Source: Cutibacterium namnetense (GTDB taxonomy: Bacteria; Actinomycetota; Actinomycetes; Propionibacteriales; Propionibacteriaceae). From it: a stretch of DNA of 64,000 nt. The notes under the pieces are model-generated. The model saw nothing but the letters and a program-made list of their open reading frames with translations. It was not told the DNA's origin and ran no database searches. Below, piece after piece: positions 9,624 through 19,272 of this stretch (position 1 is the stretch's first letter; the number at the start of each line of letters is the position of its first letter). The DNA lies in the NCBI RefSeq assembly GCF_001642025.1, contig NZ_LWHO01000001.1:406573-470572 (forward strand), read 5' to 3'. A program made the position numbers and the translations under genes.

Positions 9624-10685
9624 TCACAGTGAGTGCACTAGCTCCACTAGCCGTGTCAGGACGTTGGGGTCGGTGTTGGAGGGCACGCCGTGACCCAGAT
9701 TGACGACGTGCCCAGGGGCCTGATGTCCTGCCGCGACAATATCGCGGGTGGCGGTCTCTAGCGGTTCCCAACTGGCGAAGAGCAAGGCTGGATCAATGTT
9801 GCCCTGCACTGGCATCTCCATCTCGGAGACCATCAGGGTGGCGCAGGCCTCGTTGAGGCTGATGCGGTGGTCGACGCCAAGTACCGGGTATCGCGACGCA
9901 GTAGCGGCCACCTGTGCGAGTTCAGAAAGTAAATGGGTGGCGTTGACGCCAAAGTGGACTACTGGGGTGTTCGGGTCGACGCTTGCCAGAGCGCGCTGAG
10001 AGAACGGTGCGACGCTGGCTCGGTAGTCGCTTGCGCTCAGCGATCCAGCCCAGGAGTCAAAGAGCTGGACGGCACGCGCTCCGCCGCGCAATTGAGCAGC
10101 CAGGAAGGCAGCGTCCAGGTCGGCGACCCACTCCATGAGCTTCGCCCAGGCCGGTGGGTCTGAGTGCATCATCGCCCGGGCCGATAGATGGTCGCGGGAG
10201 GGCCCGCCCTCGACGAGGTAGGCGGCGATAGTAAATGGGGCACCCGCGAAACCAATGAGCGGGGTGGCGTCGCCTAGCTCGGCGACCACCAGCCGGGCAG
10301 CTTCCTCGATAACTGACGGGTCCCCGATATTGCGCTGAGTAATGCGGTCAACGTCATAGGCAGTGCGAACGGGCTCATCGAGAACGGGCCCGACTCCCGG
10401 CTCAATGCGCACTCCCGCTCCGGTTAGGGCAAGCGGCACCATGATGTCGGAGTAGAGAACGGCCCCGTCGACGTGGTGGCGGCGCACGGGTTGGCAGGTG
10501 ATTTCTGCCGCGAGCTCGGGGTTGAGGCAAGAGTCGAGCATCGTGGTGCCTTTTCGGGCTTCGCGGTACTCCGGTAGCGAACGTCCTGCCTGGCGCATAA
10601 ACCACACCGGGGTGACGGTAGGGCGGTGTCCAGTCATGGCCTGCAGAAGCGGTGAATCTGCTGTGAAGGTGGTGTTGTGAGTCAT
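9624..10685 (-). CDS. hemE: Uroporphyrinogen III decarboxylase
   Basis: Removes four acetate carboxyls from uroporphyrinogen III to give coproporphyrinogen III. At 353 residues it has the usual length. Signature motifs: PVWFMRQAGRSLPEYR at the N-terminus, ILFSDIMVPL-type stretch seen here as VLYSDIMVPLALTG, GFAGAPFTIAAYLVEGG, and the C-terminal VNLGHGVPSNTDPNVL. First gene of the minus-strand heme run; the 114 bases to divergent hemA should hold both promoters. A GAGGTA ribosome site sits directly before the ATG. Confidence 0.96.
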   Translation of the reverse strand: MTHNTTFTADSPLLQAMTGHRPTVTPVWFMRQAGRSLPEYREARKGTTMLDSCLNPELAAEITCQPVRRHHVDGAVLYSDIMVPLALTGAGVRIEPGVGPVLDEPVRTAYDVDRITQRNIGDPSVIEEAARLVVAELGDATPLIGFAGAPFTIAAYLVEGGPSRDHLSARAMMHSDPPAWAKLMEWVADLDAAFLAAQLRGGARAVQLFDSWAGSLSASDYRASVAPFSQRALASVDPNTPVVHFGVNATHLLSELAQVAATASRYPVLGVDHRISLNEACATLMVSEMEMPVQGNIDPALLFASWEPLETATRDIVAAGHQAPGHVVNLGHGVPSNTDPNVLTRLVELVHSL

Positions 10686-10799
10686 TACCTCGATTGTGCC
10701 TCACTGCGTGCGAATGCCATTCGTGGGGCGGTTAGTTGGCGGGGCATGGGCTTCGTACGTACTGGGGTTCGTCGTTACACCATGGTTGAATAGCGCCTT

Positions 10800-12149
10800 G
10801 TGGGATTGTGTGTCTTGACCGTAGATCATGCCGATCAGGGGCTTGATGTCGTTTCCGAGGCTGCCGCGCAGGTTAACGGGCTCGGCCTGGCATTGACCGA
10901 TCATCCCCAGATCCGGGGCGCACTTGTGCTGTCTACGTGCAACCGGGTGTGCCTGGTCGTTGAAACCTCCGCTGACGCGGTCGCCCAGGGGTTCGGCGAG
11001 GCTGCATTGCGTAAGTGTATTGCAGATCACGGTGCAAATGTGTTGGCTGAATCCGCCCAGCTCTTCTGTGAGGACGACGCTGTGTGGCGTTTGTTCCGGG
11101 TGGCTGCTGGTATGGAGTCGATGGTTTTCGGGGAGCGCGAAGTCGCTGGACAAATGAAGCGTGCCCTCAGTGAGGCGCGCCGTGAGCAGACCGTCTCCTA
11201 CACCATTGGTCACGTCGTTGAGGAGGCTCTCAAGACGTCGCGGCATGTCGCTAGTGAGACTGCGTTGGCTGCTGAGGGTCGCACCGTTGTTGCGGTCGGG
11301 CTTGACCTCGTCGCAAAACGGATGGACTTGGATGGTGCTCGAGTACTCGTTATGGGAACCGGTTCCTATGCCGGGGCGACGTGCGCGCAGCTGAATTCCC
11401 GTGGGGCCGCCGAGATTCTGGTCCATTCGGCCTCCGGGCGCGCCGCTGGATTCGCTCGGCGTCACCGCGTCAGTGAGGCCCTCAACCTCGACGCCGCACT
11501 GGCACAGACTGACCTTGTTGTCACCTGCCGTGGGTCGGGAGTTCCCGCGTTGTCAGCAGAGGCTGCCCGGCGCGCGGTTGACGCCCGCGGCGGCCGCGAT
11601 CTCATGGTGCTCGATTTAGCGATCAGCGGGGACGTTGAGGAGCCTGTTCCCGCTGGGGTAGAGGTTATCGACCTTGAGACGATACGGCAGGCTGTTCCCT
11701 CTTCTGCGGAAGCTGAGCGGGCCGCTGCCGAGCACATCGTCGCTACCGGAGTCCGTCACCTTGCCGTAGACCTCGAGCGTCGTCGGATGGCTCCGGCTGT
11801 CGTCGCCCTGCGTGACGTCATTTCGGATCTTGTCACTGCTGAACTGGAACGTTTACCCGAGGAAGGCTCGGTCCCCGTCGATGAGGTGGCAGCGTCCCTT
11901 CGACGACTTGCTGCGTCTATGGCGCACATCCCGTCGGCTCGGGCCAGGATGGCCTCTGAACAGGGTTTGGGGGACCGCTGGCTCAACTCGTTGTCGGACG
12001 TTTTGGGGATCGACGTGGACATCGCTGCACCCGTCATTGACATGTCCAGCTTCGCCAATGCTGACTGCATGAGGTGTCCGGTCACTGGCTTGCGGGTGGA
12101 GGACCTTGCTACCGATGGGGCATCCCGAGGTGAGGGGAGGACGTCGTGA
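10800..12149 (+). CDS. hemA: Glutamyl-tRNA reductase
   Basis: Reduces glutamyl-tRNA to glutamate-1-semialdehyde, the committed step of the C5 pathway. 449 residues, starting at GTG 10800 because an in-frame TAG lies three codons upstream. The nucleophilic cysteine is in [13 protein letters not shown]; the catalytic domain continues with [20 protein letters not shown]. The NADP domain shows [18 protein letters not shown], followed by the dimerisation helices. The GTG stop-start overlap (4 bases) with the next gene suggests tight coupling of the first and last steps of heme synthesis. Divergent from hemE. Confidence 0.95.
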   Translation: MGLCVLTVDHADQGLDVVSEAAAQVNGLGLALTDHPQIRGALVLSTCNRVCLVVETSADAVAQGFGEAALRKCIADHGANVLAESAQLFCEDDAVWRLFRVAAGMESMVFGEREVAGQMKRALSEARREQTVSYTIGHVVEEALKTSRHVASETALAAEGRTVVAVGLDLVAKRMDLDGARVLVMGTGSYAGATCAQLNSRGAAEILVHSASGRAAGFARRHRVSEALNLDAALAQTDLVVTCRGSGVPALSAEAARRAVDARGGRDLMVLDLAISGDVEEPVPAGVEVIDLETIRQAVPSSAEAERAAAEHIVATGVRHLAVDLERRRMAPAVVALRDVISDLVTAELERLPEEGSVPVDEVAASLRRLAASMAHIPSARARMASEQGLGDRWLNSLSDVLGIDVDIAAPVIDMSSFANADCMRCPVTGLRVEDLATDGASRGEGRTS

Positions 12150-14212
12150 CCGCCAACCCCTACGCTGCTCCTACTGATCCGCTGGCCCCTTACGACGCCG
12201 TGCTTGTCGCTTCTTTTGGCGGGCCACGTTCCCCTGAAGAGGTCATGCCTTTTCTGAGAAGGGTCTCTAGCGGTCGCATCCCCGACGAGCGTTTGGCTGA
12301 AGTTGCCCGACACTACGACCGTTTCGGTGGTGTTAGCCCGATTAACGATGCGACGGACGCTTTCGTCAATGCGATTGGAAGCGAATTGCGCCGCCACGGG
12401 GTACGAGTTCCGGTGCTGTTAGGAAACCGCAACGGCACTCCCTTCCTTGCGGAAGTGCTGCCCCAAATGCACGCGCACGGGGTACGTCGGGTGTTGGCGG
12501 TTGTCACCTCTGCCTATGCCAGCTACTCCGGGTGCCGCCAGTACCGCGAAGAGATTGCGTCTGTCCTGACTCAGGCTGGTATTACCGACATGCAGGTTGA
12601 CAAGGCGCCCCCCTTCAACGAGGCGCCGGGATTCATTCGCGCCAATGCGGAAGCTTTGATACAGGCGTTTATGCGGATCCCGCCTACCCCTCTCGAAGCT
12701 ACCCGCGTTGTTTTCGTTACCCACTCCATTCCTGATTCCATGCAGGACGCATCCGGCGCTGGGAAACCGGGAACGGACTACATCTCCCAGCACAAGACGG
12801 TTTGTCAGAGGGTCGCCGACCAGGTGCGCCAGGCGTTCGGGAATATGCCCCAGTGGGACTTGGCCTACTGCTCGAGGTCGGGACGTCCCGCCGACCCGTG
12901 GCTTGAACCGGACATTAACGACCACCTCCGCAGCCTTCCCGAGCAGGGCGTGAAATCTGTTGTCGTCGCCCCGATTGGCTTCGTTGCTGACCATATGGAG
13001 GTCGTGAGCGACCTTGATCACGAGGCTGCGGAGACAGCCCAGGCGTCCGGGCTTGCCTTTGCGCGGGCGGCCACTGCTGGTGCTCATCCGGCCTTTATCG
13101 CTGATCTCGCCGGGCTCATCATGTCCCAGGCCGCGGCGACTCGTGGTGAGGGTGGCAATCTGACGTCGTGGCCGGTCCCGTGCGCTGCCGGTTGTTGCCG
13201 ACGCTGCCCGGACGCCGAGGATCTTCCAGCCGTCTCCGGCAGTGACGACGTTGAGACTGTCGGCGCCGGTGCAGTTGCTTCTAAACCAGTAGTTACAGAG
13301 TTTGCGCCAAATGACTCAGCGAGTGCCGTTGGCCCAGCGACTGCACTCGATCGCCCGGAGTCAGCGGCCGTCGAGCCGCAGACTCCTCCTTCCCCCTACG
13401 ATCTGGTGACTAAGGAGACCGCTATGTCTGACCACTCGAGTGCTGATTCGGTGATTGAGGGACCGCGCGACGACGAAGTTCCCGCCGGTTCTTACACTGC
13501 ACCGACCGATCCTCGCGATACCCCGGTCATCCCTGAGGAGGTCAACGCCTCCAGTAAGTGGGCGATGTACTCGGTGTTCCGCGTCGTCACTCCGCTGCCT
13601 GCTGAGGATGACGAGCGTCGCCACCTCATTGAGGGCTCTGACGAGTGGGTGGGACAGTCCGGTGTCCAGACCCGCGGGTGGTACGACCTGTCGGGCTTGC
13701 GCGCTGACGCCGACCTGCTGGTGTGGTGGGTTAGCGACGATCCGACCGTGCTGCAGGACGCCTATCACCGTTTCCGCGCGTCTGGGCTGGGTCGCCACCT
13801 GGAGCCGGTGTGGTCGAATGTGGGAGTTCATCGTCCTGCGGAGTTCAACAAGTCTCACTTGCCCTCCTGCTTCGCCGGCATCGCTGCGAGGCGTTGGGCT
13901 GCGTTCTACCCATTCATCCGATCCAAGGAGTGGTACCTCCTTCCGGCGGCTGATCGTTCCCGCATGCTGCGCGAGCACGGCATTGTTGGTGCCGCCAGCT
14001 CTGACGTCAAGGCCTCAACATTGGCTGCATTCGCGCTGGGGGACTACGAGTGGATTCTCGCCTTGGAGGGCGACGACCTTGCCCGTATTGTCGACGTCAT
14101 GAAGGACCTTCGCTATGTTGAGGCCCGTCGTCATGTCGACGTTGATACCCCCTTCTTTACCGGCGAGCGTGTCTCTCCGGTGACGTGGGCCGACCGCCAG
14201 CTGAGGGCCTGA
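12146..14212 (+). CDS. hemH: Ferrochelatase-HemQ fusion (coproporphyrin ferrochelatase + coproheme decarboxylase)
   Basis: One 688-residue chain joins two enzymes. Residues 10-360 are a ferrochelatase: [31 protein letters not shown] with the metal-site His, and [20 protein letters not shown]. The domain ends with four cysteines at 346, 350, 351 and 354 (CAAGCCRRC), as expected for the [2Fe-2S] cluster of actinobacterial ferrochelatases. Residues 360-450 are a low-complexity Ser/Ala/Pro linker. Residues 450-688 are HemQ (chlorite dismutase-like): [26 protein letters not shown], and [10 protein letters not shown] carrying the likely heme-ligand His. Together they would insert iron into coproporphyrin III and decarboxylate coproheme to heme b. 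An internal ribosome site could also release HemQ alone. Confidence 0.95.
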   Translation: MTANPYAAPTDPLAPYDAVLVASFGGPRSPEEVMPFLRRVSSGRIPDERLAEVARHYDRFGGVSPINDATDAFVNAIGSELRRHGVRVPVLLGNRNGTPFLAEVLPQMHAHGVRRVLAVVTSAYASYSGCRQYREEIASVLTQAGITDMQVDKAPPFNEAPGFIRANAEALIQAFMRIPPTPLEATRVVFVTHSIPDSMQDASGAGKPGTDYISQHKTVCQRVADQVRQAFGNMPQWDLAYCSRSGRPADPWLEPDINDHLRSLPEQGVKSVVVAPIGFVADHMEVVSDLDHEAAETAQASGLAFARAATAGAHPAFIADLAGLIMSQAAATRGEGGNLTSWPVPCAAGCCRRCPDAEDLPAVSGSDDVETVGAGAVASKPVVTEFAPNDSASAVGPATALDRPESAAVEPQTPPSPYDLVTKETAMSDHSSADSVIEGPRDDEVPAGSYTAPTDPRDTPVIPEEVNASSKWAMYSVFRVVTPLPAEDDERRHLIEGSDEWVGQSGVQTRGWYDLSGLRADADLLVWWVSDDPTVLQDAYHRFRASGLGRHLEPVWSNVGVHRPAEFNKSHLPSCFAGIAARRWAAFYPFIRSKEWYLLPAADRSRMLREHGIVGAASSDVKASTLAAFALGDYEWILALEGDDLARIVDVMKDLRYVEARRHVDVDTPFFTGERVSPVTWADRQLRA
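13412..13426 (+). promoter_or_regulatory. Internal Shine-Dalgarno and ATG for a free HemQ
   Basis: AAGGAG at 13412-13417, a 6-base spacer, then ATG at 13424 in the frame of the fusion (Met427). Initiation here would give a 262-residue HemQ without the ferrochelatase part. The position, inside the disordered linker and just ahead of the HemQ domain, is what a fossil or still-used start of a former separate gene would look like. Use of the site is inference. Confidence 0.55.
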
Positions 14213-14910
14213 TGGCGCCATTGCGTGGGCTGACTGACCCGGTGGGGCCAGAATCTCCGCAGACGTATTGGGTGCGTCGACTGGTTTTGTTGGCTGGCGT
14301 GGTCGCCGTGGTGTTGGTGATTGTCGGAATTGCCAGGCTCATAGGAGGGTCGAAACAGTCGGCTGCTCCGGCAGCTTCGTCGTTCACGCCGAACCCTTCC
14401 TGGACTGACACTGCATGGGGGTCGGCGACTCCCTCGGCGAGCTCGTCCGTAAGCCCGAATAGGTCTGCGCCGCGGACGCAGTCCCCGTCGCCATCGACCT
14501 CGCCGTCAACCCCGTCGACGTCGTCAGCGTTGTGTAAGGGTTCGCAACTGTCGGTGAAGGTGACCGGAGATACCAAGAAGCCCAAAGTGGGGGGCACCGA
14601 AACTTTCACCGTGCAGGTGAGTAGCTCGGCTGGTTGCCACTGGGATACCCAGAAGGTGAAGCAGACCCTCACTGTTACGTCTGGGTCGGATCGTGTTTGG
14701 TCGACCGATGATTGCGGTTCCTGGGGGCCAAAGGGTGTGCACGAGATCAAGCCGAAGGGCTCCTGGACTTACGAGGTCTCTTGGCCGACGAAGCGCTCTA
14801 TGGGGAAGTGCCAGTTATCTCAAGAGCCGCTGGGGGCGGGGTACTATGTCGCCACCGTCCATCTCGATGGTGGCCCCAGCCGCCGCTTTGTCATGCAGAT
14901 GGGTGCCTGA
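14212..14910 (+). CDS. Membrane-anchored secreted protein of unknown function
   Basis: 232 residues from the ATG that overlaps the hemH-hemQ stop by one base. A short cytoplasmic part is followed by one strong helix (about residues 22-46, RRLVLLAGVVAVVLVIVGIA). A Ser/Pro/Thr-rich linker follows (to about residue 110), then a C-terminal domain of about 120 residues with cysteines in LCKGSQLSV, AGCHW, DDCGSW and KCQLS. The C-terminal part reads like a small beta-sandwich outside the membrane (VKVTGDTKKPKVGGTETFTV), stabilised by disulfides. I do not recognise a named family. Position suggests co-expression with heme genes, though a functional link is unproven. Confidence 0.75.
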   Translation: MAPLRGLTDPVGPESPQTYWVRRLVLLAGVVAVVLVIVGIARLIGGSKQSAAPAASSFTPNPSWTDTAWGSATPSASSSVSPNRSAPRTQSPSPSTSPSTPSTSSALCKGSQLSVKVTGDTKKPKVGGTETFTVQVSSSAGCHWDTQKVKQTLTVTSGSDRVWSTDDCGSWGPKGVHEIKPKGSWTYEVSWPTKRSMGKCQLSQEPLGAGYYVATVHLDGGPSRRFVMQMGA

Positions 14911-14942
14911 ACCCTGCCGCCATAGTCAGCGCGAGTGCGGAC

Positions 14943-16046
14943 CTAATGAAGGTGATGGGTGCGCTGATCGCCTTCGAAGATGGACTCCAGCCCCTGGCGA
15001 ATCTCACGGGCCCGTCTGTGGCCGACTCCCTTAATGTCGCCGAGCTCGGAGGTGGATGCCGCCACCAGGGATTGCAGGTCACTGAAGTGGTCGATGATCC
15101 GCTGGATTGTGCGTGACGACAGATCCGTCATAAGTGCCAGCTGTCGATGACCGCGTGCCCGGATGGGGGAGTCGAGCGGATGCTCAGCGGGACCGAGGTT
15201 GATGGCCTCGGCCACCTTGGTCACGTCGAGCAGGTCTTGCCAGGACAGTTTCTGCAATCCGGAGAGGGAAAATTCGCCAGGGGCGACGCGGCTGGGACGG
15301 TAATCATCGGTGAGCAACCGACCAAGGTCTTCTACACCTAGGGACAGTTCGTTGCGCTGCAACTGGACGAGGCGTCCCTCCACACCCAGGGCGGAGACAT
15401 GTCCGCGGACCTCGACGTCGATGCGACGCCACATTTCGAACCGCTGGGCGACAGCGGCGACGTCACGCACCTGGACTTGGTCACGAATCTCCAGGGTGGT
15501 GAGGTTCTCGGCCTCTTCGACTAAACGCCCGCGGTAGCTCGCCAGGGTGGCGAGGGCCTGATTGGCTCGAGCGAGTAACTGTTCGGGCCTCTCGATCAGG
15601 TACCGACGGCCGTTGAGGAAGAGCGACATTACCGACATCGACGCCGAGACGACCACCGCGGGCGCACCGGTTTGCTGGGAGAGTCGATCTGCGGTGCGGT
15701 GACGGGTGCCAGTCTCGATCGTGGGCAGGCTGCCGTCGGGGACGAAGTGGATCGCGGCTCCCTTGATGCGTTCGTGATCGCTTGAGACAACTAGCCCACC
15801 GTCCATCTTGGACAGCTCGCGCAGGGCCTGCGGGGTGAGCCTGACGTCGAGGGGGAATCCGCCGGAACAGACCTCGTTGATCTCTGGCCCATCACCGAGC
15901 ACGATGAGGGCACCAGTGCGTCCGTTGATGATGCGATCTAGTCCTTCTCGGATAGGCGTACCAGGGGCCAAGAGGGCCATGAGGTGGCGTACCTGTTCCG
16001 CCTGCATCTCCCGGGAAGCTTCGGGACCGGGCTGGGCGTCAGTCAT
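14943..16046 (-). CDS. disA: DNA integrity scanning protein DisA (diadenylate cyclase)
   Basis: A 367-residue enzyme that makes cyclic di-AMP and senses branched DNA. The N-terminal DAC domain shows GALIVLGDG, LSKMDGGLVVSSD and the ligand motif ESGTRHR-like segment, here ETGTRHRTADRLSQQTG. A helical spine follows, then a C-terminal helix-hairpin-helix pair (LGDIKGVGHRRAREIRQGL). The usual DGA active-site triplet reads DGG here. It is followed after a short gap by radA on the same strand, the usual disA-radA pairing; RadA is a known regulator of DisA in other bacteria. Confidence 0.95.
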   Translation of the reverse strand: MTDAQPGPEASREMQAEQVRHLMALLAPGTPIREGLDRIINGRTGALIVLGDGPEINEVCSGGFPLDVRLTPQALRELSKMDGGLVVSSDHERIKGAAIHFVPDGSLPTIETGTRHRTADRLSQQTGAPAVVVSASMSVMSLFLNGRRYLIERPEQLLARANQALATLASYRGRLVEEAENLTTLEIRDQVQVRDVAAVAQRFEMWRRIDVEVRGHVSALGVEGRLVQLQRNELSLGVEDLGRLLTDDYRPSRVAPGEFSLSGLQKLSWQDLLDVTKVAEAINLGPAEHPLDSPIRARGHRQLALMTDLSSRTIQRIIDHFSDLQSLVAASTSELGDIKGVGHRRAREIRQGLESIFEGDQRTHHLH

Positions 16047-16098
16047 AGGTCGACTTTAGTTCGCTGTGCCGAGGTTCTCACCTCGAATGTCCTTACCA

Positions 16099-17496
16099 TC
16101 ACTGGTCTGCCTTCCGCTTGCGGCGCAAGTTGAGCACGGAAAGGGCTTCGGCTACGCTCCCGACCTCGATGACGTGTAACCCGTGCATCGTCGGGATCTT
16201 GGTGTGCGCCTCCCGGGAATTGCGTGGCACCACTGCCAGGTCGAACCCCAGCCGTGCCGCCTCGCCCACTCGTCTTTCCAACCCGGGAACGCGGCGCAAA
16301 TCGCCAGCCAAGCCGACCTCTCCGAGAGCAACGACTCGGGTCGGAAAATTGGTATCGAGAACCGCGGATGCGACCGCCACCGCGATTGCTAGGTCGGCAG
16401 AGGGGTCAGACACCCGGGCACCACCCACCGTCGAGACGTAGACGTCTCGGTTGCTCAACGGCAGACCCGCTTTACGCTCCAGCACCGCCAGGATCATGGC
16501 TACCCGGCCGCCCTCGACCCCATGGGTGGTGCGGCGCGGGTACTTTTCGGAAGCTGACGGAGCTACTAAAGCCTGCACCTCTGAGAGTAGGGGACGACGT
16601 CCCTCCATCGTCACCGTCACACAGGTGCCCGGCTGGGGATCGGCGTTGTCCGATGTGAACAGGCCAGACGGGTCCGGGACTTCGATGATCCCGCCATCGG
16701 TCATCTCGAAGCAGCCCACCTCGTCGGATGGGCCGTAGCGATTCTTTGTGGCACGGACCATACGGAATCCGCAATGGCGGTCCCCCTCGAAATTGAGGAC
16801 GACGTCAACGAGGTGTTCCATGGTGCGCGGGCCAGCGATCGACCCTTCTTTGGTGACATGGCCGACGATGATGACCGCCATCCCGCGTCTCTTCGCCACC
16901 CGTACCAGGGCTCCGGTGACCTCCCTTACCTGCGAGACGCCGCCGGGGGAACCGTCAGCCTGGTTGGTGCTAACTGTTTGTACCGAGTCCAGCACCATGA
17001 GGGAGGGCTCGGTTTGCTCGATATGTCCAAGCACCGTACCCAAATCGGTCTCGGAAGCTAGGTAGAGTTCGTCGGCCAGCGACTTCGTACGACCAGCCCG
17101 TAGTCGTACTTGGGCAGCCGACTCCTCCCCAGTGACGTAAAGGGTGCGCCGGCCCGCTTTAGCCCACTTGGCCGCGACGTCGAGCAGCAGGGTTGATTTT
17201 CCGACTCCCGGCTCTCCAGCGAGCAGAATCACGACCCCAGGCACTAGGCCGCCGCCCAGTACACGGTCGAGTTCGCTGATCCCGGTGAGATGACGGTCGG
17301 CGGCTTGCTCACTGACATGACCGATGGGCACAGCCTTCGACGTGGGTGTCGACGAAGCGACCTCAGTGAGTTTTGGTGCCCCCCTCTCAACCACTGAACC
17401 CCAGGTTTGGCACTCGCCGCATCGGCCAACCCACTTGGTCGTCGTCCAGCCACACTCGGTGCATACCCACGTCGGAGCCTGCGTCTTCCTTGCCAT
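16099..17496 (-). CDS. radA: DNA repair protein RadA
   Basis: A RecA-like branch-migration ATPase of 465 residues from the ATG at 17496 (MARKTQAPTW); an in-frame start at 17526 would add 10. The N-terminal C4 zinc finger is CTECGWTTTKWVGRCGEC. The RecA core has Walker A GEPGVGKSTLLL, Walker B-like LMVLDSVQT and the RadA-specific KNRYG. A C-terminal Lon-like domain includes DVYVSTVGGARVSDPSADLA. All family motifs are intact. Lies downstream of a malic enzyme and upstream of disA on the same strand. Confidence 0.95.
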   Translation of the reverse strand: MARKTQAPTWVCTECGWTTTKWVGRCGECQTWGSVVERGAPKLTEVASSTPTSKAVPIGHVSEQAADRHLTGISELDRVLGGGLVPGVVILLAGEPGVGKSTLLLDVAAKWAKAGRRTLYVTGEESAAQVRLRAGRTKSLADELYLASETDLGTVLGHIEQTEPSLMVLDSVQTVSTNQADGSPGGVSQVREVTGALVRVAKRRGMAVIIVGHVTKEGSIAGPRTMEHLVDVVLNFEGDRHCGFRMVRATKNRYGPSDEVGCFEMTDGGIIEVPDPSGLFTSDNADPQPGTCVTVTMEGRRPLLSEVQALVAPSASEKYPRRTTHGVEGGRVAMILAVLERKAGLPLSNRDVYVSTVGGARVSDPSADLAIAVAVASAVLDTNFPTRVVALGEVGLAGDLRRVPGLERRVGEAARLGFDLAVVPRNSREAHTKIPTMHGLHVIEVGSVAEALSVLNLRRKRKADQ

Positions 17497-17561
17497 GGCA
17501 TTTACCCTGCCAGCAGGAGCCGACACGTTCGGCTACGGCAATGTTCCGCGGTCTATTTCGG

Positions 17562-19208
17562 TCAGTCCACCGGTGGGTAGTGCGGCCACCACATGGCATC
17601 TTGCACTGCCTGGACAACGTTGGAGGGCTTTTTGGTAGCGATTCCCTCCTCGATGGCAGCCTGCACGACCGCTACTGCGACGGTGGCCGAGGAAGCACGC
17701 AGGTTCTCCACGGCCGGCAGCAGGGATGACCCAGCTGGACGCGGGTCGACTTGAGAGGCCACCGCGTCGGCGGCGGCGCGGATCATGCTGTCGCTTACCC
17801 GTTCGGCTCCCGAAACGATGGCCCCCAGACCCAGCCCCGGATAGAGGAGGGCGTTATTGCCCTGTCCAATCTCGTAACGGGTGCCGGCATAGTGGAAGGG
17901 CTCTATTGGAATTCCAGCGGAAACCAGAGCTTTCCCCTTCGACCACGCAATAACGTCGGTAGGCATCGCCTCGATCTTTTCAGTCGGATTCGACAACGGC
18001 AGGATGATGGGGCGTTCGACTTCCCGACACATTTCTTCGACGATCTGCTGAGTAAAGGCGTCGTGATCGGTGGAGGTTCCGACGAGGATCGTCGGGTGAA
18101 TCTGCCGAATCGCCTCCATAAGCCCAATGTGTCCATTGATGCGAGCCCAGTGACGAACCTTCCCAACTGGCTTAGCGTAGGGCTCTTGGTAATCGGGCAG
18201 GCCCTCCATATCGTCAGTAACCAGGCCATTGCGGTCGATTAGCCAAATTCGATCGATCGCCTCTTGCTGGCTCAAACCGTCACTGATCATGGCTTCACGG
18301 ATTTGATCAGCAATTCCGGTGCCAGCCGTACCGGCCCCGTACACGAGCAGACGCTGATCGGCGAAGGACTGCCGGGTCACCTTGAGTCCAGAGATAACGG
18401 CCGCCAACACGATGGCCGCCGTGCCCTGCATGTCGTCATTGAAGATGCGGTGGTTCGCGGCGTTCTGCACCAGGATGCGACGAGCATTAGAGGGGCCGAA
18501 GTCCTCAAAATGTAGCAGAGCGTGAGGGTACAACTCGCTTGCGACTTCGAGATATTCATGAATCAGCTCGTCGTAGCGTTCCCCGCGCACCCTGGCGTGA
18601 CGATTGCCAAGATAAGACGGGTCGTTGAGTAAGTACGCGTTGTCGGTGCCAACGTCCAGATTGACGGCAATGGTGCGTTCCGGTCGGATACCTGCGGCGG
18701 CGGTGTAGACGGCGAGCTTGCCAATGGAGATATCGGTCCCGTTGACTCCCCAATCTCCAATTCCCAGGATCTGTTCGGCATCGGAAACTACGAGCAAATC
18801 AACGTCGTCGGGTCCCAGCTCGAGGGTTTCGAAGGAGGGGCGGACATCCTCGATATGATCTACTGATAAATAGACTGCTCGGGAACGTCGGTAGGCGTGG
18901 CTCCACTTCTTGATGGCCTCACCCACGGTGGGGTCATAGATCACCGGTAGTAGTTCGACAAGGTGGTCGACGAGAAGTTTGTAGTAGAGGGTCTCGTTGC
19001 GGTTTTGGAGCTCCTCCAGGAAAACGTAGCGATCAATATTACAGCGTAATCCCTGAAGCTGGCGGTAACAGCGTTGAGCCTGCTGCTCAAGGGTCTCGAC
19101 GGCTGCTGGAAGGCGCCCGATCATGCCGTGTTCTAGCCGTTCGGCTCGGGTAAATGCCGTCCCCCGATTCGTGATCGGGTTGGTCATAGGCTCGGGTTTT
19201 CGTGGCAC
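17562..19208 (-). CDS. NAD-dependent malic enzyme (oxaloacetate-decarboxylating)
   Basis: Converts malate to pyruvate, CO2 and NADH. 548 residues from GTG 19208, chosen because GGAGG sits 5 bases upstream; the ATG at 19187 lacks a comparable site. N-terminal malic domain: RNETLYYKLLVDHLVELLPV, YDPTVGEAIKKWSHAYRR, then ERTIAVNLDVGTDNAYLLND. Metal-site acidic residues are in LLHFEDFGPSNA and IFNDDMQGTAAI. The NAD-binding fold starts at LLVYGAGTAGTGIADQI. Length and motifs fit the large SfcA/MaeA type. It may feed pyruvate metabolism in this fermentative organism. Confidence 0.93.
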   Translation of the reverse strand: MPRKPEPMTNPITNRGTAFTRAERLEHGMIGRLPAAVETLEQQAQRCYRQLQGLRCNIDRYVFLEELQNRNETLYYKLLVDHLVELLPVIYDPTVGEAIKKWSHAYRRSRAVYLSVDHIEDVRPSFETLELGPDDVDLLVVSDAEQILGIGDWGVNGTDISIGKLAVYTAAAGIRPERTIAVNLDVGTDNAYLLNDPSYLGNRHARVRGERYDELIHEYLEVASELYPHALLHFEDFGPSNARRILVQNAANHRIFNDDMQGTAAIVLAAVISGLKVTRQSFADQRLLVYGAGTAGTGIADQIREAMISDGLSQQEAIDRIWLIDRNGLVTDDMEGLPDYQEPYAKPVGKVRHWARINGHIGLMEAIRQIHPTILVGTSTDHDAFTQQIVEEMCREVERPIILPLSNPTEKIEAMPTDVIAWSKGKALVSAGIPIEPFHYAGTRYEIGQGNNALLYPGLGLGAIVSGAERVSDSMIRAAADAVASQVDPRPAGSSLLPAVENLRASSATVAVAVVQAAIEEGIATKKPSNVVQAVQDAMWWPHYPPVD

Positions 19209-19272
19209 AGCTTCCTCCCAGTAGTGGCTTCCTTTCTCACACTACCGGGAGGACTTGCCAGTGTCGGTGACG

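Noticed and set aside
10701-11465. 254-codon minus-strand frame opposite hemA
   Set aside because: No domain or signal; the overlapping plus-strand frame encodes a complete glutamyl-tRNA reductase.
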